The position numbers and the translations under genes were made by a program. Under the pieces are notes generated by a model. The model saw nothing but the letters and a program-made list of their open reading frames with translations. It had not been told where the DNA came from and did not search any database. DNA of 53,591 nt from Candidatus Neomarinimicrobiota bacterium. GTDB taxonomy: Bacteria; Fidelibacterota; Marinisomatia; Marinisomatales; TCS55. The first letter of the stretch is position 1. The number at the start of each line of letters is the position of its first letter. Shown piece by piece: positions 8,912 through 17,380 of the stretch. The stretch spans positions 1 to 53,591 of the forward strand of contig JABIDL010000016.1 of the NCBI GenBank assembly GCA_018651745.1. The letters run 5' to 3'.

Positions 8912-10957
8912 TTATGGCTCAAATAATTCATTATAAATAGATGAAAAGTTTTTATCGTATTTTGCCATTTCTCTAAATTTCTGCCCTCCTTTTGCAATTG
9001 CAAAATTCAAGTATTTAATTGCTTCTGATTTATGATCAAGTTTTAATTCTGCTAAGGAAAGATTGTACCATCCAAACGCATCATTTGGCTGAAACTCAAC
9101 TACACGTGTAAATTCCTTCTTTGCTTTAGAAAACTGACCTATTTGTAAATACAAAACACCTAGATTTCCATGCGCTTGCATTAAATCTGGCTGCAGATCG
9201 ACCGCTTGTTCCAATAATTTTCTTGCTTCGCCGAACCTTCTCTGGCTTACCATCAAAAGCCCAAGATCTTGCATGACCTGTACATCTTGATTATTAAATT
9301 CCAAAAATTCTTTATAACTTTTTTCGGCGAATGATAATTTTCCTATTTTTTGATAAATCCTAGCCAATGCATACCGTGCCATTTGATTTGTTGGTAAAAG
9401 ACGAATAGCTTCCAAAAATTCTTTTTCTGCAAGGATAAAGTCTTTTTTTGCAGCCGCAAGCCGACCTCCCTCATAATGGGCGAGCGAAGAATGTGGATTT
9501 GATTTCAGAGCACGGAATAAATATTGATCGGCCTTCAACAGATCACCACGCTGGAAATGATATCTGGCTAATTCTAATAATATAAATATATTTTCACCAC
9601 CTTTTGTTAGAGCTTGCTGATAAAGGCTAAGACCTTGTTTATCATTCCCATTGGTAATCATTATATACCCTAACATGCGGACAATATCTGAATCCTCATT
9701 TCTTATATTTAATAATTTGTTTAACTCTTCTGCCGCCAATTTGTACTCTCCTAATGAGAATAATGCTGATGCATATTTGTATTTCATCCAAGGGGTTGTG
9801 ACAATATCGGAAATTTTTATTAATTCGAAAACTTGTTTGACTTTAGAATACTCTTTATCATAGAAATAAGTATTAAATTTATTAAGCAATGGATTTTCAA
9901 ATGCTGAATCGAGCTGAATTGCTTTATTATAGTGATCTTTCGATGAATTAAATTCACCGATCTCTGTTTCTGCGATACTCAGGTTAAAAAGTATCCCAGC
10001 ATTTGGATTGCCACCATCCAAACTTGATTTATAATAGTGTATGGCAGCATCATAATTTCCTTCTACCATACACGAATCACCCTTTTCACTGTTCTTTAAT
10101 TTTTTATAATAGTCAATGGGTAACTCCTTACCATATTCAAGTAAACAACGTAATTCTTCTGCTAAATGAGCAAATGAAAGTGAAGTATAACCATTCGGGA
10201 TGGATGTAGAAATTGTGACTACCTCAGCAACAATATTTTTATTTTTGAGAATGTTGATTGTTTCAAATGGATGATGTTTCGGACGGGACAACCTGTCCAA
10301 ATCGAGGGCACTATTAAAATTATAGTAATCAATATCAAAATCCAGCAAAACAGGCGAATACATTTGAGGTATGTCAGCGATTGGTGTAATAATAACTTCT
10401 ACATTGTACATAATTCCTTTAATAATCGAACCTTGAAAATGAAATGATGCAATGTCCTCTTCCGATAAATTATTGAAATAATTTCTAAATCTAATTTTCA
10501 AATCCTCCAACCAAAATACTGTAAGAGTATCATCTGGAACCACCCAAATGACCGTATTGATAATATCACTCCGCATTGCCGGATAGAGCCAATTGGCGAC
10601 GGTTAGAAATTTTTCATCAGGAATATAATATGAATACGGATGTTGAATATATTGTTCTATCTCTTCAATGTTGACAGCTGAAACTATTTTTTCCAGCTCA
10701 GATGAAGGCATAGGTGCAATATCTATATGGGAATCAAAATGGATTACTGTTTTACTTTTGGGCTTCTTCTCAATCCATGTGATATATGATTTATAATGGT
10801 TTTCAAAAAATGCTATTTCCTGGATAGAATTAATTCCGATTCGATTCGAATTGTTCAAATTTGGATCATTTGTGCAAGTATATACACCAAAAATAATCAA
10901 TATTATAAATGACCATCTTTGAAGATTCTTTTGGAATGATTTTCTGTTTCGTTTCAT
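8912..10957 (-). CDS. TPR-repeat protein with an N-terminal UPF0489 (arginase-like) domain, probably membrane- or lipid-anchored
   Basis: About 681 residues from ATG 10957. An N-terminal hydrophobic segment ends in VYTC, a possible but imperfect lipobox. Next comes a UPF0489-like domain with metal-ligand patterns HFDSHID (about residues 73-79) and LLDFDIDYYNF about 140 residues later; such His/Asp clusters resemble those of ureohydrolases. The second half (from about residue 300) holds roughly ten TPR units, including AHGNLGVLYLQIGQFSKAKKEF. The reading frame continues upstream to 11026, but that stretch is a GC-rich terminator hairpin, so the longer start is unlikely. The function is unknown; the TPR part suggests a scaffold in the cell envelope. 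Confidence 0.7.
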   Translation of the reverse strand: MKRNRKSFQKNLQRWSFIILIIFGVYTCTNDPNLNNSNRIGINSIQEIAFFENHYKSYITWIEKKPKSKTVIHFDSHIDIAPMPSSELEKIVSAVNIEEIEQYIQHPYSYYIPDEKFLTVANWLYPAMRSDIINTVIWVVPDDTLTVFWLEDLKIRFRNYFNNLSEEDIASFHFQGSIIKGIMYNVEVIITPIADIPQMYSPVLLDFDIDYYNFNSALDLDRLSRPKHHPFETINILKNKNIVAEVVTISTSIPNGYTSLSFAHLAEELRCLLEYGKELPIDYYKKLKNSEKGDSCMVEGNYDAAIHYYKSSLDGGNPNAGILFNLSIAETEIGEFNSSKDHYNKAIQLDSAFENPLLNKFNTYFYDKEYSKVKQVFELIKISDIVTTPWMKYKYASALFSLGEYKLAAEELNKLLNIRNEDSDIVRMLGYIMITNGNDKQGLSLYQQALTKGGENIFILLELARYHFQRGDLLKADQYLFRALKSNPHSSLAHYEGGRLAAAKKDFILAEKEFLEAIRLLPTNQMARYALARIYQKIGKLSFAEKSYKEFLEFNNQDVQVMQDLGLLMVSQRRFGEARKLLEQAVDLQPDLMQAHGNLGVLYLQIGQFSKAKKEFTRVVEFQPNDAFGWYNLSLAELKLDHKSEAIKYLNFAIAKGGQKFREMAKYDKNFSSIYNELFEP

Positions 10958-10983
10958 GAAAAACTCTAATAGGAATAAGAAAA

Positions 10984-11002
10984 CCCCCGAAAACTTCGGG
11001 GG
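10984..11002 (-). terminator. Strong rho-independent terminator after the secreted cytochrome gene
   Basis: On the minus strand the arms CCCCCGAA and TTCGGGGG pair perfectly around a 3-base loop and are followed by TTTTCTTATT. It lies 45 bases after the stop at 11047. Only about 27 bases separate it from the next start codon, so the TPR gene depends on read-through or on a promoter inside the upstream gene. Confidence 0.85.
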
Positions 11003-11046
11003 CTTTCCGCACTCTTTAAAATGCACATTTACTATACTCTCTTTTA

Positions 11047-14002
11047 TTATTTGAGTACAGTCATTTTTTTCGTTACACTTTTACCATTAACCATGAGTTC
11101 ATAGAAGTATATACCAGAAATAAAATCGGTAGAATTTAATCGTACTTCATACTCACCTGGACCTAAACGTTCTCCTTCAAAGACAGTCATAACTTCCTGC
11201 CCGAGAATATTGAAAACCCGCAAGTTTATATCACTCATCTCATTTGTGTTGAACTTAATCGTAGTCGATGGGTTGAACGGATTCGGGTAATTCTGTTCTA
11301 GTGAGAATATCTCCGGGATATTGATATTTTCATCATCAATAGATACCCAGTCAGATGCGAAGCGGAGGTACTCAAAATTTACACCCTGATGAGAGTGTAG
11401 ATTCGGATAAACTCCACTACTTACTGGTTGTGTACCGTTATCGATGAGACCAACAGCAAATGCATACTGTTTTGTCAAATCACTAAATATCACATCGTGG
11501 TCTGGATCATTGGTGTCCAAAGCACGCTTAATTTCAACCGTCCACTGGTTATTTGCCCAAACCGGGCGAATTTCAATATCTGCCCGTGCTGAACCTACGT
11601 CCGGAACTTTCATGATGTATTTCGGAAGTTTGTCGCCATCTGTCCATCCGGCATTTGCATCATAAGCTACTGCAGTTTCAGCCCAACTTCCAGCATAAGG
11701 TACTGCATCAAATGACGTATCATATAATGCTTCCGGATTTGCATCATGTGTTGTGCCCATCCACTGCGGAACATCATTAGCATCTCGATTTCCAAAATAG
11801 GCAAATGTAGATCCTGAAGCATCACCATGACGGCCGCCATCTTCCTGGCTGGATGGATCTGCTTCATACGATAAGTATTTATCATCTACGTAACCGGCTG
11901 GCCAGCTGCGGGCACCTTTAGAGTGCCACATATCGCCAAGTTCACCATCTACAGTCAGATATTTGCCCCAACGTTCGCGAGTGTTGTGACAGGTTGCCAT
12001 ACAACCACGGCTTTCAAAATCGGTTATCTCTGTCATCGGCCAAAAGATACCTATCCTATCTTCTCTTATAGCATTGGTTTCATCCGTAATGCTCCACGAG
12101 CCGCTCTGATACACTAGCTCTTGGCGCCGAACAGTTTTAGAATCATCAGCCCACCAAGCAGCAATATAGAGATCATCATCTGTGTAAGCAGCCTGCATAA
12201 ATACTTCCATTGCGGAATTATTTACGCCTTCAACTGTCATACGGATCGTATCGATTTGAGCACTAGCCCAAACAGCATCATCTAGGGCACCATCAAAAAC
12301 AGGTGCGGTTGCTACTTTGACTGCGGTAAGAACATTACCGACCGCATCAGCATGTTCAGCATTATCCCACATTCCTCTATACAATTCTCCCCATTCGGAA
12401 ATCGTAGTATCAGAAGATTCAGACCAATCTCCTAAGGTTAGATCTACTGCCCCTTCACCGACTCCATTATCCCGATGACATTTTGTTGCGCATGAATTCG
12501 GCATATTGTATGCAAGGGTTTTCGAAGGTGAAATAGCCTCAAAAGTATGTGATCGAATGTCGTATTTAATGGCAGACTTAATGCTCAATGGCATATGACA
12601 TTCTACACAATTACTTGCTCCTGTACCTTCAGGGTCGTAAGGATGTTTCGTATGCTTCTGCACAACCGCTGATATTGCAGATAAATGAGTATCGTAGTCT
12701 GCAATCATTTCTTTCGTTAATGCTTCAAATTCTCCGTGAGATGCATGACAAGCAAGACAGAGTGTGTTGTCATCACTAGCAGTTGGGATCTCCAGATCAG
12801 GAACATAATCACCATCAGTATCTTCCCAAATACTCTCAACAATTTGATGCTCCAAATTGTTATGTACATCATGGCATTCATAACACGTCACCTGATGGTA
12901 AGCAAATGTCGGCTTTGCACTTTCGTAGAGATCAAAATACTGTTGGTGGTGTTTACTGGAATTTGTTACATCCTCCGATGCATCTGAATCGCCGTAATAG
13001 CCGCCATGATCTACATAGTAATCAGCCCAAACATCACCTACATCCCAATCTTCTAAATTCGCATCGTCAAATGGGAAATGGAAAGTTTCGTTAGGATAAC
13101 TTGAACCGCGGGAGTGACAAAATCCGCACATATCATTCGCCTGCTGACTTGTTAGGTCAGACGGGTTTATAATATCAGTTGCAAGAGCGGAAGTGCTATG
13201 AGTAGAACCAGGACCGTGACATCTTTCACAACCTGTATTCATCAAATCAAGCGTCCCGTCACCATCAACATCGTACACAGAAACGCCGATGTCACTTGCT
13301 CCGGCATCGGGAGCATCAGCTATCCATTCTCCCTCTGCTGTTTCAGTCATTACCGTATGATCAAAGTGACAACCTACACATTGCTTCTCAAAATTCCGTT
13401 TTTGTGTATTCGCAGAAGCAACTATGTCTGCAATCGTTACAGTAGCTGCACTGAATAGAGGCGTGTAATCTCCGTTTGCTGGATCTGTGTACCACGCTTC
13501 AGGATGGTAACCCACATATTCATGAGTGACTTCGTTATACTGAACTGGCGACACATAGTGGCTGACTGTTTCACCTGCGTTTAAAATAGGAACTTTCACT
13601 ATGTAGCGCTGCTTATACAACCCGCTACCACCATAGGTAAGATATACTGGTAAGGTAATATCACCTATAGTTACTGTATATTGATCATTACCGCTGTCAT
13701 AACCCAGAACTGGCGCATTTGATCCATAATCTGAAAACGACGATGTTATAGATGCGTCTGATAAACTCAAACCATCTTTAAAATCGTCAATCCCATTTTG
13801 ATCCGCATCAGCTACAATGCCATATAAATCCACCATGGAGTTAGCACCTATAGGAACACTAAATCCGTTGGCATGCATGGTTGGTTGCATCCGTTGCAAC
13901 GGAACCGTTGTGACATACCAGACATGCTTCATTACCGACATACGTTTGGGCAAACAAAATGCCAGTAAATACGAACATGGATGATAACATTTTCTTCATC
14001 AT
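11047..14002 (-). CDS. Secreted nonaheme cytochrome c with ethylbenzene-dehydrogenase-type domain and type IX sorting tail; apparent frameshift
   Basis: The uninterrupted frame runs 11047-13953, but it lacks an export signal. A different frame starts at ATG 14002 after a strong AAAGGAG site. It encodes a signal peptide (MMKKMLSSMFVFTGILFAQT) and a first heme site CLVCH, then meets a stop. The two frames join naturally if one copy of a tandem ATGC (13871-13878) is removed. The joined protein has nine heme sites: seven CxxCH and two CxxxCH (CATKCH, CMATCH). From about residue 545 it has an ethylbenzene-dehydrogenase-type heme domain (PVFDGALDDAVWASAQ onward). The last 90 residues are a Por sorting domain (NYPNPFNPST, then NILGQEV). 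It is predicted to be exported by type IX secretion and held on the cell surface. Gene and domains are clear; whether the frameshift is real is not. Confidence 0.85.
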
Positions 14003-14104
14003 TTTCTCCTTTATTTATGTTAGTAATTAATGTCTCGATTTGTTATATAGAATTTACCCTAACATTATATATGATTTCAAGGTCTTAATATAAAATTTAT
14101 ATAT

Positions 14105-14134
14105 TTTATAGTTTAATTTTTGTGTATTTGACAA
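14105..14134 (-). promoter_or_regulatory. Possible sigma-70-like promoter for the secreted cytochrome gene
   Basis: In the AT-rich 193-base gap upstream of ATG 14002, the minus strand shows TTGTCA (14129-14134) and TATAAA (14105-14110) with an 18-base spacer. The gap separates this gene from the 13-gene operon, so a promoter is expected here. AT-rich DNA gives chance matches, so this is tentative. Confidence 0.35.
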
Positions 14135-14195
14135 TTCAAAATAATCATATTAATACAATTATTGGTTATTTGAATTTGATTCGTTTTATCAAACT

Positions 14196-15305
14196 TTACT
14201 GAACTCTTTTACCCGGTAGTTCAGTTGGGAATTCAATCTCATCATGACAATCTGCACAGACCGGTGAATTATCAAATATTTCATCTGTATGACAATCTAC
14301 ACACTCATTATCTTCATGGTCTTCATCCAATTCAAGTCCAACGATTGAATGCTCAAATGTATCCAAATCCCAATCATGACAATCGAAGCATGATTTTGAT
14401 GGAACTTTGAAATTTTTTGTTTCGCCATGACAGTCTTGGCAGGTTGCGTTACGATGCCTTTTTTTCAAAGACCAACCAATAACATCAGTATGGTTAAATT
14501 GTGGTTTTTCCGTAAGGCTATGACAAAAAGCGCACTGGTCATCACTATGACAGGAAACGCAGGTTTTTACGTGCTCTATCTTCTCCCGCTTGTGACCCAA
14601 TTCGTGACATCTTCCGCAGTTATCTCCCTGATGACAACTGGTACACGTCAATCCAAACTGGTCAACGTGGTCGCTGTGGTGAAAGGTAACTATGGGAGCT
14701 GGCTCGTAAAGTGTTTCATAAACATATTTCTTTTCGGCAATGATTCGTGGGTGAGGAATTCCAAGAATATCAGACTTGTCAATAGACGGTTCAGAAACTG
14801 TTGATTTATGCTTTACCTCATGGCAGGCAACGCAACCCGTTTCATGACTCCAATCCCGATGGCATCCAATGCATTGACGATGATATGCTCCTTTAAGTCC
14901 CGGCTGCTGAAGATTACCAACCGCCGGAGAAATTTCGTGGCATTCTCTACATGGAGGGACATCCTTGTCTACTTCAGAATAATGGTGACAGAAGGAACAT
15001 CCACCACTCATATCCGCCATTGAGGCGTGGAGTTTGTGAGCAAAAGGAACTGGTTGGTAAAGATTAACCAACTGATCCAAAACTACAATATCCGGTCCCT
15101 CTTCTATTTTATGTTCACCCTCGAGGTGTCCCCCATGCCGCGGGCAAATTGTGAGACATGGATCTACGAGGGTTGGTTTTTCGCACGAGTGGCAGGTTTC
15201 ACAATAGGAACTCCATGCTTGCTGCCCATTCTGCCCAAACACCAACATTGAAGTAAGAAAAGCAAAAACCGTAAAAAGGTATTTAATCACTTTTATATCC
15301 TCCAA
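14196..15305 (-). CDS. Periplasmic 13-heme cytochrome c, partner of the FeS/NrfD pair
   Basis: A 369-residue exported protein: signal peptide near residues 8-25 (FTVFAFLTSMLVFGQ), then 13 CxxCH sites spread evenly with scattered distal histidines. The HKLHASMADMSGGCSFCH and FHHSDHVDQFGLTCTSCH segments resemble class III / c7-type cytochrome repeats. It is the last gene of the operon and overlaps the NrfD-like gene by 23 bases. The three together look like a membrane quinone-linked complex (FeS + NrfD + multiheme cytochrome), comparable to Cbc complexes of Geobacter. It would take electrons from the NrfD/FeS pair into the periplasm. Heme count is direct; partner and direction are inferred. Confidence 0.85.
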   Translation of the reverse strand: MEDIKVIKYLFTVFAFLTSMLVFGQNGQQAWSSYCETCHSCEKPTLVDPCLTICPRHGGHLEGEHKIEEGPDIVVLDQLVNLYQPVPFAHKLHASMADMSGGCSFCHHYSEVDKDVPPCRECHEISPAVGNLQQPGLKGAYHRQCIGCHRDWSHETGCVACHEVKHKSTVSEPSIDKSDILGIPHPRIIAEKKYVYETLYEPAPIVTFHHSDHVDQFGLTCTSCHQGDNCGRCHELGHKREKIEHVKTCVSCHSDDQCAFCHSLTEKPQFNHTDVIGWSLKKRHRNATCQDCHGETKNFKVPSKSCFDCHDWDLDTFEHSIVGLELDEDHEDNECVDCHTDEIFDNSPVCADCHDEIEFPTELPGKRVQ

Positions 15306-16500
15306 ATCCGTGGATGACCGGTAATTTCATAACCAATAATCGGTACACCAGAACTAATGTCGAAATAAGACCAACGGTTACGGCAATTTCTGTCCAAGCC
15401 GGAATGTAACGAGCTTCAGCGTAAACAGGTTTAAAACCCAAAATGAAGACATTGTAGCGATTAAGTGCCACACCCAGTACTACTAAAGTTGAACCCGTGA
15501 AAAGCCACGATGATTTACTTCGCAACGAGTGGATGGAAAAAATCAACATTGGGAAAATCACTCCAAAAATGATTTCTACAAGAAAGCTGATGCTCTCTGG
15601 CGTACCGTCAATTAGATAGACGTACGTTTCCCGATTCACCATATCAATGAGCTTCGCAGCCAAGTAAATACCAAGAAGAATAGGAATAATTCGACTGATA
15701 CTTGAAAGCACTATAGTCTCCGGTTTGAGATGGAACGATCGACTCGCCAGCAGCGACTCAAAGATCACCATCGGGAATCCCACAGCAAAGGCTGATAATA
15801 GAAACAGCAGTGCAAGAATTGGTGTGTGCCACAAAGGGTGAAGCTTTGTGGGAACTATTGTCATAAGAGCCCCCAGAGAAGATTGATGCATACATGAAAG
15901 AACAACACCTAAAATAATGAAGATGAACATAACGCGTCCAACCGTCCTATTGAGGAAGCGGATTAGCCCTGATACAACACCATCCATTTTGCGAAATAGT
16001 CCTGGAAGTTCCACTCCCCTTTCAAAGCGTTCTGCAACAACCGGAATAAACTCAATGTACAACACTGTTAAATAGAGCATAACACACATTCCTACTTCGA
16101 AGAGTGCTGAATTCCCTTGCCACATAGACGGAAGCATCGGGTGCCAAACATTGTAATATCGTCCCAAATCCGCCAGTAATCCCAGTGCTACAAATGTATA
16201 TCCCAAAAGAGCCGTTAAAAGAGCCGGGCGTACTAAAACGTGGTATTCTTTTCTGTGAATGATATGAACCAAAAATGCAGTTGTAAACCCACCTGCAGCC
16301 AATGCTACGCCTGTTGCTACATCAATTCCTATCCAAAGTCCCCAAGGGTAACCATCAGTGAGATTGGTTGCCGCAGATAGACCATAAATAAAACGATAAC
16401 CCGCTGAACTCAATCCAAGAAGAACAAAGGCAACCAATACCCAAACTCCTGAAGTAAAATACTTCTGCTTTCCAATAGGAGTTATAACGAACTCACTCAT
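15283..16500 (-). CDS. NrfD/HybB-like integral membrane quinone-binding subunit
   Basis: A 405-residue protein with about ten membrane helices, of the NrfD/HybB/PsrC family that exchanges electrons with quinone without its own cofactors. Seen are YPWGLWIGIDVATGVALAAGGF in helix 2 (typical of HybB), GLLADLGRYYNVWHPM and an SSLGALMTIVPTKLHPLW segment. It overlaps the FeS-protein gene by 8 bases and the 13-heme gene by 23, so the three are co-translated. It should be the quinone site of that module. Confidence 0.85.
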   Translation of the reverse strand: MSEFVITPIGKQKYFTSGVWVLVAFVLLGLSSAGYRFIYGLSAATNLTDGYPWGLWIGIDVATGVALAAGGFTTAFLVHIIHRKEYHVLVRPALLTALLGYTFVALGLLADLGRYYNVWHPMLPSMWQGNSALFEVGMCVMLYLTVLYIEFIPVVAERFERGVELPGLFRKMDGVVSGLIRFLNRTVGRVMFIFIILGVVLSCMHQSSLGALMTIVPTKLHPLWHTPILALLFLLSAFAVGFPMVIFESLLASRSFHLKPETIVLSSISRIIPILLGIYLAAKLIDMVNRETYVYLIDGTPESISFLVEIIFGVIFPMLIFSIHSLRSKSSWLFTGSTLVVLGVALNRYNVFILGFKPVYAEARYIPAWTEIAVTVGLISTLVLVYRLLVMKLPVIHGFGGYKSD

Positions 16501-17380
16501 CGTTTTCTCCCTTCCCTGTCAGTCGCATAAGCAATCCCATCAATCCGAATAGTAGGATAGGTCCGTTAAACCACTTAAAGATTCCATGCTGTACCGGTTC
16601 CGTATATTTGGTTGGGCTCTCTTTTGGCAAGTCCGGGAATCCAATATCAGTAAAGGGCGCGCTGGCAAGATACAACCATGATGTACCGCCGACTTCTTCT
16701 TCGCCGTAAATATGATCCACATATCGTTCAGGAAAACGATGAATTTTCTCCCGTGCATGCGTCAGCAGATCATCTCTTTTACCAAATGCGAGAGCTTCTT
16801 CAGGGCACATTTCCACGCACCCGGGTAATTTCCCTTCATCAAGCCGAGAGGAACAAAGAGTACACTTCATCACCCGTGGTGTAAACGCATCGTCATATTC
16901 ATACGCAGGAACTTGGAACGGACACGCCACCATGCAATAACGACAACCGATGCATTTCCACGCATCATAAGATACAGGTCCGTTTGGTTGTTTCTCAAGT
17001 GCACCCACAATGCATGCGGAAACGCACGCCGGATCTTCACAATGCATGCATTGGATTTTTATATCAAGTGGACGATTATCGACTCCTTTTCCTTCGTACC
17101 TGTTTACTACAGTGAATTGAGTGTCAGTGAGTCGTCTTTCATCGGAAAAAACCGATTTATCATCAAAATTAGTCAGGGGTTGATTGGGAAGATCATTGAC
17201 ATCATTACACGCATATTCACACTTACGACAGCCGATACAAAGTGTTGTATCAACGAGAACACCTATTCGATCGGAATTAAGAGTTTTATTTGTTGAAGCG
17301 TTAGCATTATTTGTACCAACCAATGATGCGGTAACAATACCTGCAGTTTTCAAGAAATCTCGTCGGTTTGCCATAATCAC
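16493..17380 (-). CDS. HybA-like exported iron-sulfur protein, four [4Fe-4S] clusters
   Basis: A 295-residue protein with a Tat signal (NRRDFLKTAG at residues 5-14), so it folds in the cytoplasm and is exported. Cysteine sets for four clusters are visible: CIGCRKCEYAC, CMHCEDPACVSAC, CIGCRYCMVACPF and CTLCSSRLDEGKLPGCVEMC. A C-terminal helix (LLFGLMGLLMRLTG) anchors it in the inner membrane, as in HybA. It is overlapped by the neighbouring genes on both sides (by 4 and 8 bases). It should wire the NrfD-like quinone subunit to multiheme cytochromes. Confidence 0.88.
   Translation of the reverse strand: MIMANRRDFLKTAGIVTASLVGTNNANASTNKTLNSDRIGVLVDTTLCIGCRKCEYACNDVNDLPNQPLTNFDDKSVFSDERRLTDTQFTVVNRYEGKGVDNRPLDIKIQCMHCEDPACVSACIVGALEKQPNGPVSYDAWKCIGCRYCMVACPFQVPAYEYDDAFTPRVMKCTLCSSRLDEGKLPGCVEMCPEEALAFGKRDDLLTHAREKIHRFPERYVDHIYGEEEVGGTSWLYLASAPFTDIGFPDLPKESPTKYTEPVQHGIFKWFNGPILLFGLMGLLMRLTGKGENDE

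Noticed and set aside
10958-11026. A longer N-terminus for the TPR protein starting at 11026
   Set aside because: It would translate through the strong terminator hairpin at 10984-11002; the start at 10957 gives a sensible signal sequence.
14128-14139. FNR-like site TTGACAATTCAA upstream of the secreted cytochrome
   Set aside because: TTGA-N4-TCAA spacing is two bases too short for an FNR or NnrR site; AT-rich chance match.
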